DNA of 64,000 bases from Halomicrobium zhouii. Its GTDB lineage: Archaea; Halobacteriota; Halobacteria; Halobacteriales; Haloarculaceae. Under the pieces are notes generated by a model. The model had not been told where the DNA came from. It made no database searches and was given only the letters and a program-made list of their open reading frames with translations. A program made the position numbers and the translations under genes. The DNA is taken from contig NZ_FOZK01000001.1 of the NCBI RefSeq assembly GCF_900114435.1, positions 1,302,001 through 1,366,000 of the forward strand, read 5' to 3'. Within the stretch, counting starts at the first letter, position 1. Each line of letters begins with the position of its first letter. Positions 39,904-49,418 of the stretch are shown piece after piece.

Positions 39904-41474
39904 CAGTGGTCGACGGTGGGTTCCTGCGGTTCGGAGGGGTCGGCCCCGGACGCCGTCTCCGCCGCGTCGTCGACGAGGTGGTGGGTCCCCAGGCTCTCGT
40001 CGTTCTCCAGCGCGTGGCGGGTCACCAGCAGGGCGACGACGCTCGCGTGGCGGAGTTCGTACAGCGAGCGCGAGGTGCGCGTCCGGACGTAGGCGTCGAC
40101 CTCTCCCTTCAGCCGGCGGAGGACCGCGAGCGCGCGCTGGAGGTCCTCGGGATCGCGTTCCAGCCCGACGTACTCGTCCATCACCCGGCGGAGGCGGTGG
40201 AACTTCTGGCGAGCGAAGTCGTCGGGGAGCGCCGGGTCGCGTTCGAGCAGTTCCGGCGCTTCGATGACCTGAGCTTTGACGCCCGCGGCGTCTTCGCCGG
40301 CGCGCAGCCCCCAGACGAGGCCTTCCAGCAGGCTCGTGGAAGCGAGGCGGTTCGCGCCGTGGACACCGGTCCGGGCGCACTCGCCGACGGCGTAGAGGCG
40401 GTCGAGCGACGTCCGGCCGCGGTCGTCGACCGCGACGCCGCCACAGAGGAAATGCTCGGCCGGGCCAACGGGGATGCCGTCATCCCAGTCGACACCGCGG
40501 TCCTCGCACTTCGAAGCGAGGTCCGGGAACTCGTCGGCGAACTCCAGCGGACCGACGTCCAGCGTCACCTCGCTGGTCGCCTCCCGTTCGGCCGCGACGG
40601 CCCGGGCGACGACGTCGCGGGGCGCGAGTTCGGCGTCCTCGTGGTAGTCGGGCATGAAGCGCTCACCGTCTCCGTTGCGGAGCAGCGCTCCCTCCCCGCG
40701 GACCGCCTCGGAGACGAGGAAGGGGCCGTCCTCGGGGTCCCCATCCTCCCCCGGATAGACTGTCGGATGGAACTGCACGTACTCCATGTCCGCGACGTCG
40801 GCGCCGGCGAGCGCCGCCATGCCGACGCCGTCGCCGGTGGAATTCGCAGGGTTGGTCGAGCGCGGGAACAGGTCGCCGATGCCGCCCGTCGCGAGGACGG
40901 TCGACCCGGCGAATACCGGTTCCACGTCGCCGTCGTGTTCCAGCATCGCGCCGTGGACTCGCCCCTCGTGACGAATCAACTCCAGCGCGGCGGTGTCGTC
41001 CCGAATCTCGACGTTCTCGTGGTCGTCGAGGTGGTTCAGGAACGGGACGTGGACGTGCTTGCCCGTCGAGGCGTCGACGTGGAGGATCCGGTCGTCGCTG
41101 TGGGCGGCCTCGCGGGCGAAGTCGAAGTCCGCCGCGTCGGCGTCTGAACCCTGATCGAATTCAACGTCCAAGGTATCCACGAGCACGCCGCGGACGGCGT
41201 CGTTGGCGTTCTCGACGAGCACGTCCACGGCGTCGGGGTCGGCGGTGCCGTCGGAGGCGTCGAGGATGTCCCGCTTGAACCCCTCGGGGTCGTCGCGGGT
41301 GACGGCGATACCGCCCTGGGCCCACCAGGAAGAGGCGCCCTCCGGCCGCTTGGCCTTCGTCGCGACGACGACTGCACTGCCTTCGCGGGCCGCAGCCAGG
41401 GCGCTCGCGAGGCCCGCGATGCCGGAGCCGACGACGAGGACGTCGGTCGTCTCGGCGGAGTTCTGGTCGGTCAT
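39903..41474 (-). CDS. nadB: L-aspartate oxidase
   Basis: A 523-residue FAD enzyme oxidising L-aspartate to iminoaspartate. The dinucleotide fold DVLVVGSGIAGLASALAAARE is at the N-terminus; later come SSWWAQGGIAVTRDDPEGF (active-site region), VLATGGIGDLFPRSTNPANSTGDG, MEYVQFHPTVY, and GGVAVDDRGRTSLDRLYAVGECARTGVHGANRLASTSLLEGLVW (read in parts), the FAD-binding second motif. The C-terminal helical domain (about 400-500) is complete. It is in the middle of the operon, three bases after nadA. Confidence 0.96.
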   Translation of the reverse strand: MTDQNSAETTDVLVVGSGIAGLASALAAAREGSAVVVATKAKRPEGASSWWAQGGIAVTRDDPEGFKRDILDASDGTADPDAVDVLVENANDAVRGVLVDTLDVEFDQGSDADAADFDFAREAAHSDDRILHVDASTGKHVHVPFLNHLDDHENVEIRDDTAALELIRHEGRVHGAMLEHDGDVEPVFAGSTVLATGGIGDLFPRSTNPANSTGDGVGMAALAGADVADMEYVQFHPTVYPGEDGDPEDGPFLVSEAVRGEGALLRNGDGERFMPDYHEDAELAPRDVVARAVAAEREATSEVTLDVGPLEFADEFPDLASKCEDRGVDWDDGIPVGPAEHFLCGGVAVDDRGRTSLDRLYAVGECARTGVHGANRLASTSLLEGLVWGLRAGEDAAGVKAQVIEAPELLERDPALPDDFARQKFHRLRRVMDEYVGLERDPEDLQRALAVLRRLKGEVDAYVRTRTSRSLYELRHASVVALLVTRHALENDESLGTHHLVDDAAETASGADPSEPQEPTVDH

Positions 41475-41477
41475 GAC

Positions 41478-42599
41478 TCAGATCTCCAGCATCCGGTCGA
41501 GGGCGACCTGGGCGAGTTCCTTCTCCTCCGGGGCGACCTCGATGACGTTGCGCTCGCGACCCTCGACGAGTTCCTCCAGCACCCAGGTGAGGTAGTTCGG
41601 GTCGATCTGGCGCATGGCGTTGCAGTCCATGCACGCCTCGCCACAGAGCGGCAGGACGTTCACCTCTGGGTGCCAGCGCTGGAGGTGGTGGGTGAGGTGT
41701 ATCTCCGTGCCGATGGCCCACGTGTCGCCGGGGTCGGCGTTCTCGACGGTCTCGCAGATGGTTGCCGTCGAGCCAGCTTTGTCCGCCGCCTCCACGACCT
41801 CGCGGCGGCATTCGGGGTGCACGATGACGTTGGCGTCCTCGTGGTCCGCCCTGATTTGCTCGACGTGTTCGACCCGGAAGCGCTCGTGGACCTGACAGTA
41901 GCCATCCCAGAGGATGACATCGTTGTCGACGGCCTTGCTGGCGTCCTTGGACTCGGGGTCCCAGGGGTCCCACTCGACGATCTCGTCCTCGATGCCGAGT
42001 CGGTGGGCCGTGTTCTCCCCGAGGTGTTTGTCGGGCAGGAACAGGACCTTGTCCCCCTTCTCGAAGGCGTACTCGAAGGCTCTGTGGGCGTTCGAGGACG
42101 TACAGACCAGCCCGCCCTGCTCGGCGCAGAAGGCCTTGAGGTCGGCGTAGCTGTTCATGTACGTGATCGGGATGATCCGTTCGTCCGTCTCGGCGGTGAT
42201 CTCGGCCCACGCGGCGTCGACCTGGAGCGCCTCGGCCATCCCCGCCATCGGGCAGGAGGCCTCCATGCTCGGGAGGATCACCGACTGGTCGTCGTCGGTG
42301 ATGATGTCCGCGGACTCGGCCATGAACGTCACGCCGCCGAAGATCACGTAGTCCGCGTCGGAGTTCGCTGCTTCCTTGCTCAGCTGGTAGGAGTCGCCGA
42401 TGAAGTCCGCGTGCTCGACGATCTCGCGTCGCTGGTAGTTGTGACCGAGGATGACGACGTCGTCGCCGAGTTCGTCCAGCGCGGCCTCGATGCGCTCGGT
42501 CCGTTCGTCCTCCCCGAGGTCCCGGTAGGCCGCCGGGAGCTGTTCGAGGTTGTCGTACTTGAAGAGACTGAGGTCAGTCTCGAAGCGGGCTGTTTCCAT
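41478..42599 (-). CDS. nadA: Quinolinate synthase A
   Basis: A 373-residue iron-sulfur enzyme condensing iminoaspartate with dihydroxyacetone phosphate to quinolinate. The three 4Fe-4S ligands are in GGLVCTSSNAHRA, ATICETVENADPG and the family motif CGEACMDCNAM. Other family blocks are VILGHNYQRREIVEHADFIG, SYQLSKEAA and VIFGGVTFMAESADII. METARFETDLSLFKY (ATG at 42597-42599) is used as start; a reading 13 residues longer is possible. It is the first gene of the operon, and an inverted repeat lies 50-74 bases upstream. Confidence 0.96.
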   Translation of the reverse strand: METARFETDLSLFKYDNLEQLPAAYRDLGEDERTERIEAALDELGDDVVILGHNYQRREIVEHADFIGDSYQLSKEAANSDADYVIFGGVTFMAESADIITDDDQSVILPSMEASCPMAGMAEALQVDAAWAEITAETDERIIPITYMNSYADLKAFCAEQGGLVCTSSNAHRAFEYAFEKGDKVLFLPDKHLGENTAHRLGIEDEIVEWDPWDPESKDASKAVDNDVILWDGYCQVHERFRVEHVEQIRADHEDANVIVHPECRREVVEAADKAGSTATICETVENADPGDTWAIGTEIHLTHHLQRWHPEVNVLPLCGEACMDCNAMRQIDPNYLTWVLEELVEGRERNVIEVAPEEKELAQVALDRMLEI

Positions 42600-42648
42600 T
42601 TCGGGCACGATGGGACACCTGTCGGTACTCGAAGCCAACGAAGGCCAC

Positions 42649-42673
42649 TATTGAAAAGATTTTGCCTTCAATA
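42649..42673. promoter_or_regulatory. Inverted repeat upstream of nadA
   Basis: TATTGAA (42649-42655) and TTCAATA (42667-42673) form a perfect 7-base inverted repeat with an 11-base spacer, in an A/T-rich window between divergent nadA and hmgA. It is 50-74 bases before the nadA ATG and about 146 bases before hmgA. Half-site spacing of 18 bases suits a dimeric winged-helix repressor. It is a candidate operator for NAD biosynthesis. Confidence 0.45.
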
Positions 42674-42818
42674 CTTCGGACCGGTGGGTATTCTCGGCCA
42701 GAACGGGGGATCGAATCGTCGTCGCCGGTGTTGTCGGGAGGCGTGAACGATTCGCCCGTCCGGAGACGGCCTCGATGGGAAGGCAACTGTTAGGAACCAG
42801 CGTACCGACCCATCCTGC

Positions 42819-44030
42819 ATGACCGACCACGAGTCTCTCGCCGAGCGCGTCCGGGAGGGCGAGTTGCGCCTCTACGAACTCGAAGACCACGCCGACGCCG
42901 AGACGGCGGCGAAGGCCCGCCGGACGCTCCTCGAAGCCGAGACGGACGCCGACCTCTACTCTGTCGGCGACTACACCTTCGAGGCGAGCGACGCCGACTC
43001 CGCCATCGAGAACATGATCGGTGCGGCGCAGGTGCCGATGGGCGTCGTCGGCCCGCTCCCCGTCGACGGCGGCGCGGCCGAGGGTGAGCACTACCTCCCA
43101 CTCGCCACGACGGAGGGGGCGCTCGTCGCTTCGGTCAACCGGGGCGTGAGCGCCATCCGGAACGCGGGCGGTGCGACGGCGCGAGTCCTGAAGTCCGGGA
43201 TGACCCGCGCGCCTGTCTTCAAAGTCGACGACGTCGCCGAAGCGGGCGAGGTGTCGGCCTGGGTCCGCGAGCACGTCGACGACCTGGCCGAGGCCGCAGA
43301 AGCGACGACCAGCCACGGCGAGTTACAGGACGTCACGCCCTACGTCGTCGGGGACAGCGTTTTCCTCCGCTTCAACTACGACACGAAGGACGCGATGGGG
43401 ATGAACATGGCCACCATCGCCACCGAGGCGGCCTGCGACGTCGTCGAGGACGAGACGCCCGCGGATCTGGTCGCCCTCTCGGGCAACCTCTGTTCGGACA
43501 AGAAGCCCGCCGCCATCAACGCCGTCGAGGGCCGCGGTCGTACCGTCGCCGCGGACGTCCTCATCCCCCACGACGACGTCGAGGAGCGGTTCGGCACGAC
43601 CACGGACGCCATCGCCGAGGCCAACACCCGGAAGAACCTCGTCGGGTCGGCCAAGGCCGGCGCGCTGGGGTTCAACGCCCACGCCGCGAACGTCGTCGCC
43701 GCCGCCTTCCTGGCGACGGGCCAGGACGCCGCCCAGGTCGTCGAGGGTTCCAACGCCATCACCACCGTGGACGCCCGCGAGGAGGGGCTGTACGCCTCGG
43801 TCACCATCGCGTCCCTGGAGGTCGGCACCGTCGGTGGCGGCACGTCGCTCCCGACGCAGGCCGCCGGCCTCGACGTGCTCGGCTACGGCGGTGGCGGCGA
43901 CCCGCCCGGATCCAACGCCGACGCGCTCGCCGAGGTCATCGCGGCCGGCGCACTGGCCGGCGAACTCTCCCTGCTCGCCGCGCTCGCGTCCCGGCACCTC
44001 TCCAGCGCACACGCGGAACTCGGTCGCTAG
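42819..44030 (+). CDS. hmgA: 3-hydroxy-3-methylglutaryl-CoA reductase
   Basis: A 403-residue class I HMG-CoA reductase, NADPH-dependent, making mevalonate for isoprenoid lipids; it is the classic statin and mevinolin target in haloarchaea. Motifs: ENMIGAAQVPMGVVGPLPVDG (read in two parts), LATTEGALVASVNRG (catalytic Glu), DAMGMNMATIA, LSGNLCSDKKPAAINAVEGRG (catalytic Lys), AHAANVVAAAFLATGQDAAQ, GGTSLPTQAAGLDVLG and the C-terminal RHLSSAH. Start ATG at 42819 is clear. It is divergent from nadA with 219 bases between. Confidence 0.96.
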   Translation: MTDHESLAERVREGELRLYELEDHADAETAAKARRTLLEAETDADLYSVGDYTFEASDADSAIENMIGAAQVPMGVVGPLPVDGGAAEGEHYLPLATTEGALVASVNRGVSAIRNAGGATARVLKSGMTRAPVFKVDDVAEAGEVSAWVREHVDDLAEAAEATTSHGELQDVTPYVVGDSVFLRFNYDTKDAMGMNMATIATEAACDVVEDETPADLVALSGNLCSDKKPAAINAVEGRGRTVAADVLIPHDDVEERFGTTTDAIAEANTRKNLVGSAKAGALGFNAHAANVVAAAFLATGQDAAQVVEGSNAITTVDAREEGLYASVTIASLEVGTVGGGTSLPTQAAGLDVLGYGGGGDPPGSNADALAEVIAAGALAGELSLLAALASRHLSSAHAELGR

Positions 44031-44158
44031 CGCCCATCGGTCGGCCCTCGGACAACTTTTACTTTCACTCCGGTGCTGGCTGTGGTTTATTCCGCCCCCG
44101 CCGGTAGTTCGTGCTGGCGTCCGCCGGTCAGCACCTGCGGACGTCTCCAGGTGATAGC

Positions 44159-44284
44159 ATGCACAGCCACGAAACCGACGACGACGCGGTATCGCTCGCC
44201 CACCGGTTGCTGACCCTCGCGAAGCTCGCCGCCACGACGCTCGCTGCGCTGGGCGCCGCCGCGAAGGCGTTCGGCCTGATCTGA
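44159..44284 (+). CDS. 41-residue helical small protein
   Basis: ATG at 44159-44161 and TGA at 44282-44284. The product, MHSHETDDDAVSLAHRLLTL then AKLAATTLAALGAAAKAFGLI, has an acidic His-bearing head and a 25-residue Ala/Leu helix with two Lys, able to be a short membrane or amphipathic helix. Its codons show the GC-rich third positions of real haloarchaeal genes. A short inverted repeat (GTGCTG at 44111-44116 with CAGCAC at 44129-44134) lies in the leader. No family is recognised. Confidence 0.45.
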   Translation: MHSHETDDDAVSLAHRLLTLAKLAATTLAALGAAAKAFGLI

Positions 44285-44350
44285 CGCGAAGCCGGCCGCC
44301 GCGCCCCCGCGCCGCTAACCGTTTTGGTACCGCCCCGCGAGGTGCCAAGT

Positions 44351-44749
44351 ATGGAGACGCCCGAGTTCGCGTCGCTCGCCGTGGTCGGTGCCGTCCTGCC
44401 CGTGGCGAGTATCGCGGCGGTCGGCGGCGCGACGGTGACGTACGGACTCCACTGGGCCGTCCCACTCTTTTTGCTCCTGGTCAGTCCACTCTCTGCCGCG
44501 GTCGGCCTCTACGGGTACGGCGTTCGCACCGGGTCGCTCCGGGCGCCGAAGTGGGTATCAGTCGGCACCCCTCCGACCGAGGGCGACCGGATCCCCGACC
44601 GCTATCGCGAGGCCTTCAGGGCGGAGACGCTGGCGGAACCCGCCGTCGACGAGGACGCTGGTCCCTCGGGACGGCTCCTCGCGCTGGCACTGGTCTACCT
44701 GGTCTCGACGCCGGTCTACACGCTTCTCTTCTGGGGACTGTTCGGCTGA
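44351..44749 (+). CDS. Small membrane protein, three helices
   Basis: A 132-residue protein with hydrophobic helices at about 8-28, 35-60 and 108-130 and a polar loop (RTGSLRAPKWVSVGTPPTEG) in between. Start METPEFASLAVVGAVLPVAS. It ends with VYLVSTPVYTLLFWGLFG. No named family is recognised. It is convergent with the Zn-ribbon protein at 44780 (30 bases). Confidence 0.75.
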   Translation: METPEFASLAVVGAVLPVASIAAVGGATVTYGLHWAVPLFLLLVSPLSAAVGLYGYGVRTGSLRAPKWVSVGTPPTEGDRIPDRYREAFRAETLAEPAVDEDAGPSGRLLALALVYLVSTPVYTLLFWGLFG

Positions 44750-44779
44750 CGGTCCAGCCAGCGTGGCCGTCGCAGCGGC

Positions 44780-45304
44780 TCAGAGCAAGCGGTACGTGCC
44801 GCGGTTCTCGGAGACCTCGCCCCGGCGCACGAGTTTCGCCAGCGCGTCGTGAACGTAGTCGGCGGGGACGCCTCTATCGGTGGCGTAAGCCTCGACGTCC
44901 TCGGCGGTCGGTTCCTCGAGCGTCCGCAGCGCCGACAGTACCGTCTCCTTCCGGCTCTGGCCCCCGTTCGACCCGCCTTCGACGCGTTCGCCCGCCGCGG
45001 CGACTTCGTCTGCATCGAGCCCGGATCCGGTCAGGAACTCCTCGTCGCTCACGCCGGCGTCGTCGAGTTGCTCCTCCATCTGGCTGAACGACTCGAGTTC
45101 GGCGAACGCCTCGCCGTGACCCTGTCGGTTCGCCAGCATCGACGCGCGCACCTCGCGGGCGTGGTCCTCGTCGTCCGTCTCGACGAACTTCCGGCGCTTG
45201 GCGTGTTGCCGGCTCGACCCGCACCGTGGACACTGGGTCGTCTCGGGTCGTCCCTCGACGATCCAGAGGGCCTGGCAGTCGCTGCAACCCACGACGGCGT
45301 ACAT
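44780..45304 (-). CDS. Zn-ribbon / winged-helix protein (DUF5817-like)
   Basis: A 174-residue protein with an N-terminal zinc ribbon, MYAVVGCSDCQALWIVEGR followed by TQCPRCGSSRQHAKRRKF (two CxxC pairs), a central acidic helical linker, and a C-terminal winged-helix-like segment (ETVLSALRTLEEPTAEDVEA to LVRRGEVSENRGTYRLL). The zinc ribbon plus wHTH suggests a nucleic-acid-binding role, perhaps transcriptional. ATG at 45302-45304 is favoured since the zinc ribbon begins there; the frame is open 38 codons further. Confidence 0.82.
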   Translation of the reverse strand: MYAVVGCSDCQALWIVEGRPETTQCPRCGSSRQHAKRRKFVETDDEDHAREVRASMLANRQGHGEAFAELESFSQMEEQLDDAGVSDEEFLTGSGLDADEVAAAGERVEGGSNGGQSRKETVLSALRTLEEPTAEDVEAYATDRGVPADYVHDALAKLVRRGEVSENRGTYRLL

Positions 45305-45416
45305 GAACTGATCTGGGTCGCGTTCGGATTTCAACGTTCGGACTCCCGCCGACGCGGCCAGTCGGCGGGCGGCCCCGGAGTCAGGCCTTAGGTGCCGCGT
45401 CCCCAACGAACGGAAC

Positions 45417-45755
45417 ATGGAGGAGGTCCCACACGCGTCCCGGGAGACCGTCGAGGCGGTCGAGGGGGTCCACCTGACCCAGCTCGCCGTCGGTGAACAG
45501 ATGAGCGTCCAGCACTTTCACTTCGAACCCGGTGCTTCGGTGCCCGAACACAGCCACCCCCACGAACAGGTCGGCTTCGTCGCGAGCGGGACGCTCACGT
45601 TCACCGTCGACGGCGAGGAGTACGTCGTCGGTTCAGGCGACTCCTACACCATCCCGGGCGACGAAGCCCACGCGGCGCGCAACGAGGGCGAGGAGCCGGT
45701 CAGCGGCATCGACGTCTTTAGTCCGCCGCGGGCGAACCCGGACTGGCGGGACTGA
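45417..45755 (+). CDS. Cupin-domain protein
   Basis: A 112-residue single-domain cupin. Motif 1 is GASVPEHSHPHEQVGFVASG with the two His and Glu metal ligands; motif 2 is YTIPGDEAHAARNEGEEPV with the last His. Start MEEVPHASRETVEAVEGVHL. Such short cupins may be dioxygenases, isomerases or small-molecule sensors. Its TGA overlaps the ATG of the lipoprotein gene (TGATG), so the two are translationally linked. Confidence 0.9.
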   Translation: MEEVPHASRETVEAVEGVHLTQLAVGEQMSVQHFHFEPGASVPEHSHPHEQVGFVASGTLTFTVDGEEYVVGSGDSYTIPGDEAHAARNEGEEPVSGIDVFSPPRANPDWRD

Positions 45756-46582
45756 TGACGCGGCCAGCGTCGGCGATTCTGGTCGCCGGTCTGTGCGTCC
45801 TGACGGGCTGTGGCGGCTTCGTCGGACAGCCAGACGCCGACGTCGCGGACACCGTCACGCCGGCCCCGGTGCCGACCGTCCCGACCGACACGCCACAGCC
45901 CTCCTCTGACGGGGGAATCGACGCGGACTCCGTCGCCGCGGATCACTGGCGAGCGCTCGACGGCAGGTCACACACCGCTCGCACTAGCGTTCGATGGCGG
46001 TATCCAAATGGCTCGACGTACGACGACACGACGGTCCACCGGGTCGGACCCGACCGAGAGCGGTTCCACGCCGTCGCCGACTACGGTCGCCCGCGCGGGG
46101 CGATCAACCGGACCGGTCACGAACTGTGGTACGACGGGGAGCGTTCGTTTTACCGCGTGGACTCGCGGGACGCCGGTCCGGTGTTCCGACAGATAGAGAC
46201 CGAGGTCGCCATCCAGTACCCTGGTGCGAGCCTCATCAGGGGACTGTTCGCCCGCCTGCGCCCGGTCGACGTCCGACAGACGGCCCTCGGAAGCACCGTC
46301 GTCACCGGCCCCGTTTCGGGGGTCTACGGGCTCCAGGGCCTCTCGCAGTTCCGCGACGAGCGCAACGTCACGATGGCCGCCCATATCACCCCCGACGGCT
46401 ACGTTGGTCGCATCGCTATCGGGTTCGACGCGATCGTCCGTGACCGACCCGTCGAGGCCCAGCTGACGATCGCGTTCACCGACGTCGGATCGACGCGCGT
46501 GACGGAACCGGCCTGGGTCGAGAACGTCAGCGGCCAGTCGGGAACGTCGACGCCCGTCGTGGGGCGACCGCTCGGTACGTGA
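45755..46582 (+). CDS. Lipoprotein of unknown function
   Basis: A 275-residue exported lipoprotein: hydrophobic signal and lipobox LTGCGG (Cys at about residue 22), then a Pro/Thr-rich linker (TVTPAPVPTVPTDTPQP). The mature domain has alternating strands such as AADHWRALDGRSHTARTSVR, RTGHELWYDGERSFYRVDSR and VTMAAHITPDGYVGRIAIGF, a layout similar to outer-surface lipid-carrier-like (LolA/LppX type) folds widespread in haloarchaeal lipoproteins. It lacks a twin-arginine motif. Start overlaps the cupin stop by one base. Confidence 0.82.
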   Translation: MTRPASAILVAGLCVLTGCGGFVGQPDADVADTVTPAPVPTVPTDTPQPSSDGGIDADSVAADHWRALDGRSHTARTSVRWRYPNGSTYDDTTVHRVGPDRERFHAVADYGRPRGAINRTGHELWYDGERSFYRVDSRDAGPVFRQIETEVAIQYPGASLIRGLFARLRPVDVRQTALGSTVVTGPVSGVYGLQGLSQFRDERNVTMAAHITPDGYVGRIAIGFDAIVRDRPVEAQLTIAFTDVGSTRVTEPAWVENVSGQSGTSTPVVGRPLGT

Positions 46583-46684
46583 GGGCGATAGCGACGAACG
46601 AGCGGAGAAGTGTCGTCGGAGCCGCCGGACGACGCCGCGGGTCTCAATTCCCGGAGCGACGCCTCAGGAGAGCTGTTCGATGTT

Positions 46685-46722
46685 CCCGGAAATCGAAGAT
46701 TTCCGGGCGCACGAAAAGCTGT

Positions 46723-46738
<16 letters not shown>
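46685..46738 (-). terminator. Two perfect hairpins at the icd 3' end
   Basis: Hairpin one has CGAAAAGCTGTC (46712-46723) against GACAGCTTTTCG (46727-46738), a 12-bp perfect stem with a 3-base loop; it spans the last codons and stop of icd. Hairpin two is CCCGGAAATC (46685-46694) with GATTTCCGGG (46698-46707) and loop GAA. Neither has the usual T-run, but the tandem position right at the gene end suggests a 3'-end or processing signal. Confidence 0.55.
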
Positions 46739-48000
<1,262 letters not shown>

Positions 48001-48150
48001 GACCTATGCTACGGTGAAACGTGCCTAAAGGGCTGCTGTTTCGCTTCCGTCATGGTATAACGTGACAGTATGCGCCCGATGTGCAGGGCACGGTGTTCCG
48101 GTACGCTGGGGCCAGCGACGCTTACGGTGGTGGGCCCCGAAAACGAACGC

Positions 48151-48999
48151 ATGCACGTCATCGCTCACGGTGGTGCCGGGAGCGTCCCGGACGAACCCGC
48201 GATGCGACAGCGATCCCTGGCGACGGCGGTCGAAGAGGCGACCCGGTCCGACGACCCGCTCGAAGCGGCCTGTACGGCGGTCCGGGCGCTGGAGGACGAC
48301 CCGCGGTTCAACGCCGGGGTCGGCAGCGTCGCCCAGAGCGACGGGACGATTCGGACGGACGCCGGGCTGATGGCCGACGACGGGACGACGGGGGCTGCGT
48401 GCGGAATGGCCGGCGTCGCCAACGCGGTGGACGTCGCCAGCGTCGTCGCCACGGAGACGCCCCACGTCGTACTCGCCGGCGAACCGGCGGTCGACCTGGC
48501 GGCCGCCTTCGACGTCGAGACCGACGTCGACCTCTGGACGGACCGCACGCGGGAGCGCTGGGACGCCGCCGACCCGCCCTCGGGCGGCCTGGACGAGACG
48601 CTTCCGTGGGTCCGTGAGCAGTTCGGCCGCGGGAGCGACACCGTCGGTGCAGTGGCGACGGACGGCGAGTCACTCGTCGCCGCGACGTCGACCGGCGGCC
48701 GGTGGTTCGCCCTCGCCGGCCGCGTCGGCGACGTCCCGCAGATCGGCGCCGGTTTCTACGCCGACGACCGCGGCGGGGCGAGCGCCACCGGTGCGGGCGA
48801 AGCCATCGCGCGGTTCGGCCTCGCTCGTCGCGCCGTCGACGAACTCGAGCGCAGGAGTTCTCACCAGGCCGCAGAAGAAGTCATCGAGGAGTTCGCGGAC
48901 GCGACTGGCGAACGCGCCGGCCTCGTCGTCGTGGACCACGACGGACACGCGGGGTCGGCCACTAACGCCGCGTCGATGCAGACCGCCGAACGGCCCTAG
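48151..48999 (+). CDS. Isoaspartyl peptidase / L-asparaginase (Ntn hydrolase)
   Basis: A 282-residue proenzyme of the T2 family. The N-terminal MHVIAHGGAGSVPDEPAMRQ is the family signature; autocleavage is expected before the Thr in RGSDTVGAVATDGESLVAAT (about residue 170), which becomes the nucleophile. GRVGDVPQIGAGFYADDRGG and ASATGAGEAIARFGLARRAV complete the active site. ATG at 48151 is used; the longer reading to 48070 lacks similarity. Substrates are isoaspartyl dipeptides or asparagine. The TAG stop shares CTAG with the stop of the convergent gene. Confidence 0.92.
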   Translation: MHVIAHGGAGSVPDEPAMRQRSLATAVEEATRSDDPLEAACTAVRALEDDPRFNAGVGSVAQSDGTIRTDAGLMADDGTTGAACGMAGVANAVDVASVVATETPHVVLAGEPAVDLAAAFDVETDVDLWTDRTRERWDAADPPSGGLDETLPWVREQFGRGSDTVGAVATDGESLVAATSTGGRWFALAGRVGDVPQIGAGFYADDRGGASATGAGEAIARFGLARRAVDELERRSSHQAAEEVIEEFADATGERAGLVVVDHDGHAGSATNAASMQTAERP

Positions 49000-49229
49000 T
49001 CGCTCCAGGGGTCGATCTTGTTGTCGTATCCCGGCTGTCGGATCTCGTCGAGAAAACGTGCACCGACCGCCAGGGCGATGATGCCGATGATCCCACCCAG
49101 GAAAATCCCGACACCCGAGGTCAGGCCGAGAGCGATAACGCCTGCCCCCGTCGACACGAGCACGAGCGCCCACAGGTACGGATTCGTCAGAACGGGCTGG
49201 GAATGATATTGGCTTGCCACGTCGTTCAC
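48996..49229 (-). CDS. Small two-helix membrane protein
   Basis: A 77-residue protein with two predicted membrane helices (about 15-38 LTNPYLWALVLVSTGAGVIA and 40-60 GVGIFLGGIIGIIALAVGA) and a polar C-terminus (RQPGYDNKIDPWSD). No family is recognised. It converges with the Ntn hydrolase gene, overlapping by four bases at the stop codons. Confidence 0.7.
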   Translation of the reverse strand: MNDVASQYHSQPVLTNPYLWALVLVSTGAGVIALGLTSGVGIFLGGIIGIIALAVGARFLDEIRQPGYDNKIDPWSD

Positions 49230-49354
49230 TTCGCGTTGTCACCAGTTTCACCTACAACAGTAAACCGTTTGCCCCCACACCGAAGCCACTCGGGATGACG
49301 AATCGACAGGTTCGACAGTGTACCAGGGAATCTCTCGCCCCGTTCGGTCCAGCC

Positions 49355-49418
49355 TCTCTCACGGCTCGCTCCGCTCGCCGTTCGTACTTAAGCTGCTCCT
49401 CGCTACGCTCAGACCAGC
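49355..49418. repeat. Hairpin repeat abutting the stop of first cheF
   Basis: On the minus strand, right after the TAG of the gene at 49419, the sequence reads GCTGGTCT, loop GAGCGTAGCGA, GGAGCAGC (7 of 8 pairs possible, one G-G mismatch), then a copy of the block GCGAACGGCGAGCGGAGCGA found in the 31 kb array. It is the shortest of the three stop-abutting repeats, a single unit. Confidence 0.65.
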
